DNA from: Brienomyrus brachyistius
Taxonomy: Eukaryota; Chordata; Actinopteri; Osteoglossiformes; Mormyridae
Direction: 5' to 3'
DNA length: 64,000 nt
Assembly: GCF_023856365.1 (NCBI RefSeq)
Contig: NC_064542.1
Coordinates: 24,026,127 to 24,090,126, forward strand
Positions 53,240-64,000 of this stretch are shown here, piece by piece; within the stretch, counting starts at the first letter, position 1; each line of letters opens with the position of its first letter. A model generated the notes under the pieces. It searched no databases and was not told the DNA's origin. It saw nothing but the letters and a program-made list of their open reading frames with translations. A program made the position numbers and the translations under genes.

Positions 53240-54775
53240 GCCTCCTCTACCGGAATGCAGAGCAACAGTCGTCCTGTGGCCTCCTCTACCCGAACTCAGA
53301 GTGACGGTGGTCCCGCGGCCTCCTCTACCGGAATGCAGAGTGACGGTGGTCCCGTGGCCTCCTCTACCGGAATGCAGAGTGACGGTGGTCCCGTGGCCTC
53401 CTCTACCGGAATGCAGAGTGACGGTGGTCCCGCGGCCTCCTCTACCGGAATGCAGAGCAACAGTCGTCCTGTGGCCTCCTCTACCGGAACTCAGAGCAAC
53501 GGTGGTCCCGTGGCCTCCTCTACCGGAATGCAGAGTGACGGTGGTCCCGTGGCCTCCTCTACCGGAATGCAGAGTGACGGTGGTCCCGCGGCCTCCTCTA
53601 CCGGAATGCAGAGCAACAGTCGTCCTGTGGCCTCCTCTACCGGAACTCAGAGCAACGGTGGTCCCGCGGCCTCCTCTACCGGAATGCAGAGTGACGGAGG
53701 TCCCGCGGCCTCCTCTACCGGAATGCAGAGTGACGGTGGTCCCGCGGCCTCCTCTACCGGAATGCAGAGCAACAGTCGTCCTGTGGCCTCCTCTACCGGA
53801 ACTCAGAGCAACGGTGGTCCCGTGGCCTCCTCTACCGGAATGCAGAGTGACGGTGGTCCCGTGGCCTCCTCTACCGGAATGCAGAGTGACGGTGGTCCCG
53901 CGGTCTCTTCTACCGGAATGCAGAGTGACGGTGGTCCCACGGTCTCTTCTACCGGAATGCAGAGTGACGGAGGTCCCGCGGTCTCTTCTACCAGAATGCA
54001 GAGTGACGGTGGTCCCGTGGCCTCCTCTACCGGAATGCAGAGTGACGGAGGTCCCGCGGTCTCTTCTACCGGAATGCAGAGTGACGGTGGTCCCGTGGCC
54101 TCCTCTACCGGAATGCAGAGCAACAGTCGTCCTGTGGCCTCCTCTACCGGAATGTAGAGCGACGGTGGTCCCGTGGTCTCTTCTACCGGAATGCAGAGTG
54201 ACGGAGGTCCCGCGGTCTCTTCTACCGGAATGCAGAGTGACGGAGGTCCCGCGGTCTCTTCTACCGGAATGCAGAGTGACGGTGGTCCCGCGGTCTCTTC
54301 TACCGGAATGCAGAGTGACGGAGGTCCCGCGGTCTCTTTTACCGGAATGCAGAGTGACGGAGGTCCCGCGGTCTCTTCTACCAGAATGCAGAGTGACGGT
54401 GGTCCCGCGGTCTCTTCTACCGGAATGCAGAGTGACGGAGGTCCCGCGGTCTCTTCTACCAGAATGCAGAGTGACGGTGGTCCCGCGGCCTCCTCTACCG
54501 GAATGCAGAGTGACGGTGGTCCCGCGGCCTCCTCTACCGGAATGCAGAGTGACGGTGGTCCCGCGGTCTCTTCTACCGGAACTCAGAGTGACGGTGGTCC
54601 CGCGGTCTCTTCTACCAGAATGCAGAGTGACGGTGGTCCCGCGGTCTCTTCTACCAGAATGCAGAGTGACGGTGGTCCCGCGGTCTCTTCTACCGGAACT
54701 CAGAGTGACGGTGGTCCCGCGGTCTCTTCTACCAGAATGCGGAGTGACGGTGGTCCCGCGGCCTCCTCTACAGGA
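53240..54775. repeat. 39-bp (13-codon) minisatellite, about 39 copies, with higher-order structure
   Basis: The unit contains CCTCCTCTACCGGAATGCAG then AGTGACGGTGGTCCCGCGG, and a measured step is 39 bp (53241 to 53280). In the first half a four-unit, 156-bp pattern recurs, marked by GAGCAACAGTCGTCCTGTGG followed by an ACTCAGAGCAACGG unit and two AATGCAGAGTGACGG units. From about 53,890 on, most units carry TCTCTTCTACC instead of CCTCCTCTACC. Because 39 is divisible by three, frames of 348, 663 and 211 residues (+) and 589 residues (-) are open. They are 13-residue repeats with no known domain, lie in an intron, and are not called as genes. Confidence 0.93.
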
Positions 54776-55959
54776 ACGTACAGCACTGGAGATGATATCA
54801 ACACGTAGCGGTGATGGAGGCGCATACAGATGTAGGTTCAGCCGAGCGAAAAAAACAAAAAAAAAGAAAAAAATATGCAACAATGAAGCAGGAAAGGGAG
54901 CCGGGGGGCCCAGGGACGCGGGAAGCCGCCATGCAACACTGAGCACATGGAGGCCAGGCTGCGTGCCGAGCAATAAACAGTTTATTATAAAACAACGTCC
55001 TGCTCTTTGTTCGCACAGAGAGGGGGAACAAACGGCTCTCCTCTGTCATTGCGGGCCATCCATCACCAGCTCTGCAGCCTGCCCGCGTCTGATTGCCGTT
55101 AAACATCTTCGGTGGGCCCAGATTAAATCCCCCCTTTTTAAACAAAAATGGTGTGTTTTCTTTGAGGCTGAGGGAGCACAGTCATTTGGGGGGGCAGATC
55201 CCTTTATTAGCCTCAGTGTTTTTTTTGCCCCCCTTGTCTGGGGAGGCATTGGAGAAAAAGCGATGCTCAGTATTAGATCTGTGTCGCTTTAAAAAGATCT
55301 TCATCGCAGCAGCAGTCAGCAGAATTTTTTTTTCCTTTTCCAGGACTCGATTCAAGCCTTTTTTTTCCACAGCCCTGCCCCCCCATGATAATTCAGCAGG
55401 CTATACATCAGTCTAGCATCCTTCTACTCCACATTATTGCTTTATGAATAATCCTACACCATTATCTGGCTCCGTTACGACACGTCGGGGAGCACTGTCC
55501 CATACAATCCACTCCCCCTCCGGACCTGCCCTGCCGCTGCCCGCCCTTGGCACTCCCAGTGCCTCCTGATCCCACCCCCATGAGCAAGGTCAGATGAATC
55601 ACGGTGCTGAGGAGCCTCTGCGCAGCCTGGTCCGACTCCGGCGGGTCCCTCATCCGCCATGCGTGTGAGGGGAGCCTGTGACAGACGCTTTATATTCCGC
55701 TTCATCGTGCTGTAGCCAGTTAACGATACTCAGTCCCTCCTCCACTGCCCGTGAGGAGGTGAGAGTACAGGCTGGTGAAGAGTAGCGGAGGAAAACACAG
55801 GGGAAATTAACGCAGAACAGCGGTAGTATGAATACGCTGCTCCTACCGCGCCCCCCTGCTCAGTATTGGCACCCTAAATCAGGATCTGTCCTGTTCCGGA
55901 GTGGCTGAGGGAGACGCTGACGGACGCTGCCGCAATCACACACATCCCCTCACCTGCGG

Positions 55960-57172
55960 CGCGGGGGACGGCGGGGGACGGCGGGGCGGCGTTGGGGACA
56001 GGGGCGACGGCGGGGACAGGGGCGACGGCGGGGCGGGGGACAGCGGGGCGGCGCAAGGGACGGCGGGGGACGGCGGGGGACGGCGGGGCGGCGCGGGGGA
56101 CGGCGGGGCGGTGTTGGGGACAGGGGCGACGGCGGGGCGGGGGACAGCGGGGCGGTGTTGGGGACAGGGGCGACGGCGGGGCGGGGGACGGCGGGGCGGC
56201 GCGGGGGACGGCGGGGGACGGCGGGGCGGCGCGGGGGACGGCGGGGCGGTGTTGGGGACAGGGGCGACGGCGGGGCGGGGGACGGCGGGGCGGTGTTGGG
56301 GACAGGGGCGACGGCGGGGCGGAGGACGGCGGGGCGGTGTTGGGGACAGGGGCGACGGCGGGGCGGGGGACGGCGGGGCGGCGCGGGGGACAACGGGGGA
56401 CAGCGGGGCGGCGCGGGGGACGGCGGGGCGGCGCGGGGGACGGCGGGGCGGCGTTGGGGACAGGGGCGACGGCGGGGACAGGGGCGACGGCGGGGCGGGG
56501 GACAGCGGGGCGGCGCGGGGGGACGGCGGGGGACGGCGGGGCGGCGTTGGGGACAGGGGCGACGGCGGGGACAGGGGCGACGGCGGGGCGGGGGACAGCG
56601 GGGCGGCGCGGGGGACGGCGGGGGACGGCGGGGCGGCGCGGGGGACGGCGGGGCGGTGTTGGGGACAGGGGCGACGGCGGGGCGGGGGACAGCGGGGCGG
56701 TGTTGGGGACAGGGGCGACGGCGGGGCGGGGGACGGCGGGGCGGCGCGGGGGACGGCGGGGGACGGCGGGGCGGCGCGGGGGACGGCGGGGGATGGCGGG
56801 GCGGCGCGGGGGACGGCGGGGCGGTGTTGGGGACAGGGGCGACGGCGGGGCGGGGGACAGCGGGGCGGTGTTGGGGACAGGGGCGACGGCGGGGCGGGGG
56901 ACGGCGGGGCGGCGCGGGGGACGGCGGGGGACGGCGGGGCGGCGCGGGGGACGGCGGGGCGGTGTTGGGGACAGGGGCGACGGCGGGGCGGGGGACGGCG
57001 GGGCGGTGTTGGGGACAGGGGCGACGGCGGGGCGGGGGACGGCGGGGCGGTGTTGGGGACAGGGGCGACGGCGGGGCGGGGGACAGCGGGGCGGCGCGGA
57101 GGACAACGGGGGACAGCGGGGCGGCGCGGGGGACGGCGGGGCGGCGCGGGGGACGGCGGGGGACAGCGGTAG
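55960..57172. repeat. 1.2-kb GC-rich minisatellite with G-rich + strand
   Basis: Built from GCGGGGGACGGCGGGGCG modules and a longer GTGTTGGGGACAGGGGCGAC module. The latter recurs 44 bp apart in pairs or triplets (56111/56155, 56249/56293/56337, 56656/56700, 56824/56868, 56962/57006/57050), separated by 93-124 bp of the shorter modules. The + strand is almost pure G, C and A with dense CpG and many G runs. Every frame on both strands is open for about 340-440 residues (Gly/Arg-rich or Pro/Arg-rich); this follows from composition and is not evidence of coding. Confidence 0.92.
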
Positions 57173-57848
57173 CTCCGTGACCAATCAAAAGTCACAGCAC
57201 ATGGCCTCTGTGCTTCGTGTGCTACCCCCCACGTCGCCGTACCGGGGGGGGACACATATCAGCACATTCCGTTGAGTAGAAGGCAGAAGCTATGAATCAG
57301 AATTTAAGGAATAATGTTCAATGTTCGTTTTAAGGCTTCCAGTTCAAGGGATGGAGCTTCATTTTTATGGCTGCAAAGTGCACACAGTGCATTTCAACAT
57401 GCTCTGTTACCCTTATGTATTTCATTACTTTTATTACACACACATGCAGATACCTGACCAACCCTAGATCATTATGCCTCTATATGATATTCGTAGCATG
57501 TTCTTATAACATTTTCTGCATTATCAATGGGTATTTGCCAGCACTTTCATCCTTTGCTTACACTTAAATTACATGCCTCTTACGTTAATTGTGGGCTTTA
57601 AATAATGTGTACATCTTTGTCCTCCCAAGGCAGAGAAGATTAACCATTTTTGGAGCAGTTGACTTCGATCCAGCTGCACAAACTGTCTGAGCAAACCCTC
57701 CACAATATCGTCAGTAGAAAAATATTTTACAATGAATGTCCTCCACTTCATATACTGTATGTCTCAGCACTGCTGGTTAATTTATGAAGGAACGCCGTAC
57801 GTGGTGATCAGGTCATAGCTACAGGATGAGATATTTCTCGTTGAGGAA

Positions 57849-57849
<1 letters not shown>

Positions 57850-57890
<41 letters not shown>
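57850..57890. repeat. (GT)n microsatellite
   Basis: About 20 GT dinucleotides. Confidence 0.95.
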
Positions 57891-57891
<1 letters not shown>

Positions 57892-60800
57892 CCCACAAGG
57901 AACAGGAGGCAGTGCATGATTATCTCATGCTCATTTCTGTGTGTTCTGTGGTAAATGGCTTCATTTCCTGTATTCTGCCGTTAAGTGGATCGCCAAAGGC
58001 CTGGCCCATATTGACTCTTTATTCCTATTGTACTTCCCACACCTCAGTCACAGGCACCCCATCAAGTTTATTCAAAATGTCTATTGATTTTCGTTACACA
58101 TCTAGCTCCTTTTAAGATTAAATCTGAAGAAATTACACAGAGGGATCTCACGCTTGAGGGATAGCAAATAGTCTAACTGACCTTTTTTTGTGCATGGAGG
58201 AGGATATCATTCCGAACAATTTGTAGATGATTTCTTCTCCTTTGATTACACTCATGGTTTTACTCCTGAGGAATGAGTTTCATAAGCTCTTACTCTGCAT
58301 TCTGATCAGATTTGCAGCCAAGACAATGTCATGTCTTGTTTTGTCTCCACATTGGGTCTGTGGTACAACAATCAGTTGAGCACGACGGACACTGAGCTTT
58401 TATTTTGACGCGGTTTTGCTAACACTGTCCTATGGCTGAATTTTTTTAACAAGGTTCAGTGGTGCGTTCAGATTGATGAGCCCAACATCTGTTCTCATCA
58501 GCAGTCTGCTTCTTACGTGTGTCTCCCTCAAACTGTTGCTTTACTGGCACAAATTGCTGAAGCTGTACTGTGTCCTTTACAGCCCCAGCTGGGGACTTAA
58601 GCCACTGAGAAGCAATATTAACACAATTTAAAGGTCATTACTAGTTTGGACAACATTCCAAGGAATAATAGTCATTGGAATCCCAACTACCTACCGAATT
58701 CTGGCATGCTGTACTTATGAGAATTAACATCTTTTGGAGTCCACCAACAATCCAGAATGTTCCTTGGGAGTAGGGCTGGATGATATGATAAAACATTTTA
58801 CCATGGTAGTGTTTTCTTATCAGTCAACATCGATGGTTATCGGACTATTGGGCTATAATACAAATCATTATTTCTTTATTTCTAGGCTCTAGGTTCCTCA
58901 TCTTGGGGTTTCTCTTAAATCAATTAATGAAAAAGAGGACGTGAAAATGACGTTTCATAAATAAATTATATTAAAAAAACTTTTTTTTTTGTTGGCCTTA
59001 GCACTAGAAAACACCGACAGTATGGTTTGTTGCTGGGTTTCTCTGCCTCTCCGTCTCATTCCAGGGGTTGGGTACAACATTGCTGGTAAAGTTGTCAGTT
59101 TGTTGTGTGTCGGATTTTATACAATTTAATACAATTTACCTTGTCTATCCACAATATTAAAATATAATAAAAAACTCTTTTTTTAAGAAGATGTTGTGGC
59201 TGCTGCCCTGTAGTTTTCTTCACCGACACTTGATGTTGGCTCTGAGTGGGAGTTTCTCTTCCGTAATATTATAACATAGCATGGTGTGCTCTGCTGGCTC
59301 AAACGACCTTGACGTGTTTTTGTTGGGTACAGGTCAAGGGTGGCCGATCTTAACCAGAAAGGGCCGCTGTGTGTGTAGATTTTCGCTGCAACTCCCAAAT
59401 TAGATTACTAATTAGAAGAATGATTGGTTGAAGAGTCCTCACACCTGGGTTTGAACAGCTGACCTAGCAGTTACCCCAAAAACCTACATACACACCGGCC
59501 CTTTGCAGATAAGATTGGCCACTTTTGACATAGGTTGTCCGTTCTTAAAAGCCTGCCATATGATTGGTTGAAATTGTGTTTGCTTCTGTGATCTGATAGA
59601 CTGTTGTGTGCTGTCAAGCAAAGTTCCTTATCGACTGTTTATCAAAGTCTCTCATTTTCTTATAGTTTAAATTTTATATGACGATAAGTTGATATGTTGT
59701 ATTAAGGCACACTTATGAGAAGCAAGACTTACATGGTTCATTGAGGCCAGACTTCTGCTGCGTGTTGAGTAGACATTTTACATGAATTAATTTCATCAAA
59801 AGCATTAATAATCACAATAACAGCCTATGACATCAAAGAGTTCCACTTAGACATCGATAAAAAGGCTTTGATTTGCATACTATGGGCTTAGGGTATCTGA
59901 TACAGTCCGTTAAATACTAGGCATAGCAGAATTTGGAGGAGGATGGCGAGCTGGCAGAGGCTGGTGTACTCTCCATGCGTGAGCTGCTGTACGGCAGCCC
60001 ATAGCTCCGTCACGCCCTGCTCCCTGGGATCATGTTCCTCGCTTGATCGTGACATCTTATTTGTGGGGTTGCGCTGCAGAGCAGGAAGTGAATCCTGGGC
60101 CGGGATGATAACTAATCCTCCACAGCTGCAGGCTGAAAAGACGTTCTGGAACACTTCCACGCGTGATCCCTCCAATGGAAAGCTTCCCTCAGATGTTCTC
60201 ACCCCCTGCGGGGCATCAGAGGTCCTCAGAAATGGCAAAGAAAGGAAGACGAATGGCTGCCCTGCTAGGATATGAGTAACGAGAGAGAGAGGCCGACCGT
60301 GTCAGTGGCGAGCAAAGGAGCTGCAGAGGGATGACAATCAAGATGACACTGCTGGATGACCCCCCCCCCCCCCCGCGGCCTCACAACTCTGCCTTCAATT
60401 GGCCTGTCACCCGAGGCACCTGAGGCAATGGCAGAAGCACATGTGGCGTCTGCCTCCATTCGTTTGTCCGACCGCCCTGCTCACACCAATGACTGCCACC
60501 ATCCTCGTGGTCCGAAAGCCTGCCAGCAGCACAGCATCCATGTCTGCCCCCTCTTTGCCCTTATCATGGTACCTCACCCAAAACAACACATGCAGGGGTC
60601 AAAGCCCAGTCTACCGATTCTTAACCAATAAGAAGGTACAGGGCGATGGATCAGTTGTGGCTGCCTCAACAAGGCCTCCAGGCAGCAGTGGGAGAGCTCT
60701 GATGGTGCTGCTTCTGGTACACATTGGTCTTCTTGGCACTAGATCCTGGAGTCCTTCCTGCCAACCCCCTCCTTGTCTCAGCAGGCTATTAGTGAGAGCT

Positions 60801-61057
60801 ACATCCATGAGCTGCCTAGATGGAAGAGTCCTGGTCTATCCTGGATCTCTGGGATGTTCTGCAGCACATGGGTGTAGCACGTACATGTTTCAGATGGGAG
60901 CACAAGCGTAAATGAAGAGAAGAGGGTGTGACAACTGCATTAGCAAACAGGATAAACTCAAGATTCCATTAATGTATCTCAGTGAGAAGCGAATTGATTT
61001 TAAGAGTATCCAAACAGAAGTAGATATAGTATATAGTATGTTAAGACTATACATTAA

Positions 61058-61200
61058 GTGCACCTTCATAATGCATTCGTAATGCATTGATAGAACATTC
61101 AGTGTACCTTCATAATGCCTTTAGAATGCATTCATAGCACTTCTATACTTACATGCTGCTTAAAGATCTTCTATAGATGCATTTTGAATGTAAAGCATTA
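61058..61200. mobile_element. A/T-rich palindromic element, copy 3 (fragment)
   Basis: GTGCACCTTCATAATGCATT and GTACCTTCATAATGCCTTTA with TCTATAGATGCATTTTGAAT share the words of the elements at 25562 and 50890. It contains an internal direct repeat of the CACCTTCATAATGC segment. Confidence 0.45.
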
Positions 61201-62348
61201 CCTATTAAACTGAAGGATTTATAAAACCGCAGTCAATTATATAAACAGGACAGGATTCATTATTTCAGGGAAAAGATCAGGGCTTTGTGTCCCAAGTTAA
61301 ACAATTTCCTTAAAAGGAATTAACCCACTTCAATTAAGTAAATAGTCTGTGTAAGTCTACATCATTTCTTGCTGAGTATTCACTGCACCGCAAGATGTCC
61401 CGGAGAAAACTTAAAAACTCTTGAATTTGACAATCAGGAACAGCTTGACCTGTTATGAGGAGTTTTATATGATGTTATTGTTTAAATCCCCAGTACTGAT
61501 TGTTAGCTGAGGCAGACCTCTTTGTGCCAGTCAGAAGAAAAATAATTCACTCCATGTTTGAATAAATTAGACTAGCAATCAAAGTTAATAATCATAATAA
61601 TGTATATAAGGTTAATAATATACTAATCAAAAAATCTCTCCCGTGAACTTTTTCACTCCTACTACTGATATCAGCCTTGATGATGTGATAAAAATTTTAC
61701 AGTCTGACTGTGAGTGGAAATTATTGTATTAAACACTGTTCGCCTGATTCCTTCATTTATTATTCTGAGTAGTTGCACAAGGGGCTCCATAACTCAATAA
61801 AGAGAGTTTCAATTGCTATTCATGCCCACAATCAGCCAACAAACTGAATGTTCTGTACAGGCTTGATTCAGGGCTTTCACTCTCCACTGGAGCTGGTCAT
61901 GAATTGAGCCACAAAACTGGACTAGTGCAGATTGGAACAGAGGTCCAGTGTCAACCTTCAGCCATGGAACCGAATCCGCTGTGTGACACATCTATCTCTC
62001 CCGCAGGGCTCAGCCCTTGTAGCCTGGCAGTGAAAGGAGACAGGAACTGTCTCAAAGGACAATAGCAACAAGTCAGGATTGAGCTCTGTCCACTGGCAGT
62101 GGAAAAGCAGTAGCCCCTGGCTTTCTCGGTGGGCACCCCCAGAGGGTTCAAAGACTCACATTACTTGGAAATGCAGGTGGTTTCATTTACAAGGGCTGCA
62201 GTCCTACGTTTGTGCAGACAGCAAGCCTCCCTTTCGTGGGTGATGGTACTCAAAGGATACTGCAATATCTCCACAGGGAGGCGGCACCAAAGTCTGGCCT
62301 GCAGGCAAGTTGTCGTGACCACTGTGTGGGAGGCTGTGACTGACAGCC

Positions 62349-62820
62349 TTACCAGCTGTGCTGTCCCATCTCTGGGTTGCCAGATCAGTTATGGTGTCCC
62401 ATCCCTCTCATAGCCAGGATTGCCAGATCAGTTGTGGCATGCCATTTCTTTCATAACCTGGGTTGCCGGACCAGTTATGGTGTTCTGTTTTTCTCTTAGC
62501 CAGGATTGCCAGACCAGCTGTTACCTCCTATACCTCTTTCAGTCAAGGTTCCTAGACCACATGTGAAATTTCATCCATTTCTTATCTAGAATTGCTAGAT
62601 CAGTTGCGGCATCCCATCTTTCTTTTAGCCAGGGTTGCCAGAACAGTTGCGGCATCCCATCTTTTTTTCAGCCAGGGTTGCCAAACCCATTGTGGTGTCT
62701 CATCCCTCTCTTAGAATAGGTTGCCAGACCAGTTGTGAATCTCATCCCTCTTTTAGAAGAGGTTGCCAGAATAGTTGTGACGTTCCATCCCACTCTGGGC
62801 CAGGGTGTACCACCCGACAT
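62349..62820. repeat. Old 43-bp minisatellite, about 11 diverged copies
   Basis: The anchor TTGCCAG or a close variant occurs at 62377, 62420, 62463, 62506, 62549, 62592, 62635, 62678, 62721 and 62763, so nearly every step is exactly 43 bp. Units follow TTGCCAGACCAGTTGTGG, TGTCCCATCCCTCTCTTAGC and CAGGG but differ at many sites. A shortened unit precedes at about 62349. Confidence 0.85.
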
Positions 62821-64000
62821 AAGGCTGCTCCGAAACGACTCATTCTCCTCATATCTCCTTGGCTTTACGGCCTAATGTAATTGAACAGGGCAGGTTCATC
62901 AGAGCTGTCCGTTTACACTACACTGGTTATATGTCTTGTAGTTCCTTCAGTACTCCTATGATCAGCCCCTATCATGTGTTGGATTGTAATACTGAAATAT
63001 TATTCTGCACCAGACCACGCTGCCCTCTTGCCATCACACCTCTCAGTAAGAAGAACCTGAGAATGATCCCAAACGTAACCCACTCACACACCAACACCTG
63101 GTAGATCACCACACTTTCTGAACTATCACAAATTGTACCCTGGGGTTGAATTAGCCTACAGTCCTGCTGAGGCGCGCGGACACGTTTTCTGTCGTGTCCC
63201 ACAGCGGCACCGTAACACCTCTTTCCTCGCGACACGCTTCCTCCCAATCCGTCGTCAAGAAGCACACTTACACCCCTGTGGTGCTGATTGGGGATTAGTT
63301 GCTGGTGCAAGACCTGCTCAACAGATCCCCAAAAATCCAATTACAGAATATCGTGCACCCAGCACGCCTTTAATGTCTAAGATACCCCTAGAGATTCATA
63401 TCCAGCAACAACTACCTCTATAAAACTCATGAAGACTATCGTAAAAACCGCAAATTTCATTTGCACCAAATTTTAACTGAATGACTACACTTCACCAGTG
63501 TTCGGTAATTGCAGGGATTAGCATTGGGGGCATTAGGATCGTTCTGTAACACCTCCGACACTAAAAGGCGAGTGTAGAGGAGAAAAAAGAAGCATGATGA
63601 TAACATTTAATTGCATGGATATCGTTCTGCTTTTCTCCTTGGAGTCTCTGCTCTCAGATAATGTCAGGTGCAGCTTTCACTGATTGTCTGTCCTGTATGT
63701 CTTAATTAAGACCAGTCAGATGAGATTCTTATGCAGAGCAGCTACAAAACTCAGGTACAGGAGCGACTTCTTCCTGCATGCAGCCAAAAGCGATCAGCTG
63801 GTTATCAATGCCGCACTTTACGTGTGATTTTTTTTAAAGTCTGCAGAACAGTAATTGTTTTTAGAAAATGTCTGCAGTAGCCCTTTCATTTAAATATTTT
63901 CTTATGAGTTCTTTCACTGGCTAAAGCGTGTAATTAATTTTGTCTATCTGTTACTCGGTTCTTATTTATACGGCTTTACCGAGGTTAATATGCGAAGCAC

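Larger units (their letters stand above)
38299..64000 (+). other. gria3: gria3 intron 2, continuing past window end
   Basis: At least 25.7 kb. No open segment resembling the conserved exon 3 of AMPA receptors was found, so every later feature in the window is presumed intronic to gria3. Unlisted parts (38299-45480, 46910-50880, 51130-53235, 54780-55955, 57175-62345, 62825-64000) show no gene that I can recognise. They include short G/C homopolymers at 42204-42220, 50403-50420, 51660-51673 and 60360-60374. Confidence 0.7.

Noticed and set aside
53111..55292. Long open frames of 348 and 663 residues (+) and 589 residues (-)
   Set aside because: They coincide with the 39-bp array, consist of a 13-residue repeat, overlap on both strands and lie inside the gria3 intron.
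55874..57275. Open frames of 340-440 residues in all frames of the GC-rich array
   Set aside because: Absence of stops follows from a sequence of almost only G, C and A (or its complement). Products would be Gly/Arg or Pro/Arg low-complexity repeats.
38299..64000. Search for gria3 exon 3 (conserved FCSQFSRG start)
   Set aside because: No open segment with this block was found by reading. A translated search against GluA3 would be decisive.

Overview
The window looks like vertebrate, most likely ray-finned fish, genomic DNA. It has no bacterial gene layout. It contains spliced exons with consensus splice sites, dense (CA/GT)n, (TA)n and (TATC)n microsatellites, many minisatellites, a tRNA-derived SINE of a type common in fish, Tc1/mariner and CR1/L2-like transposon remnants, and several small inverted-repeat elements (MITEs). 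I did not try to name a species.

Only one host gene is supported: the first two coding exons of an AMPA-type glutamate receptor on the + strand (37409-37487 and 38140-38298). The joined peptide has a signal peptide followed by the start of the amino-terminal domain, and it matches the GluA3 (gria3) paralogue better than GluA1, GluA2 or GluA4. About 37 kb upstream shows no recognisable gene. Intron 1 is short (652 bp). Intron 2 runs from 38299 to beyond the window end (at least 25.7 kb) and I found no third exon in it.

Layout: 0-4.5 kb, telomere-like minisatellite, SINE copies, a GT-flanked MITE and a SINE-derived 47-bp tandem array. 5.0-6.4 kb, decayed Tc1/mariner transposon. 6.5-6.9 kb, 16-bp minisatellite. 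11.9-12.8 kb, 66-bp minisatellite. 13.7-14.6 kb, (ATA)n plus 30-bp minisatellite. 15.15 kb, 36-base G run. 16.2-16.7 kb, MITE candidate. 20.7-22.3 kb, an 11-bp G/T-rich and a 10-bp A/C-rich array with opposite strand skew. 24.8 kb, a SINE with perfect 12-bp target duplication. 25.6 kb, AT-rich palindromic element. 26.9-28.2 kb, 67-bp and 49-bp duplications and a compound microsatellite. 33.1 kb, (TATC)n. 35.4 kb, 8-bp array. 37.0-38.3 kb, gria3 5' end. 46.3-46.9 kb, LINE 3' end with a MITE nested inside it. 53.2-54.8 kb, 39-bp minisatellite with higher-order structure. 56.0-57.2 kb, very GC-rich array. 62.3-62.8 kb, an old 43-bp array.

Most long open reading frames in the window are by-products of tandem repeats whose unit length is a multiple of three, or which lack stops in every frame, and they are not called as genes. 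I found no CRISPR array, operon, defence system or other undescribed multi-gene system. The interest lies in the density and architecture of tandem repeats around and inside a neuronal receptor gene.
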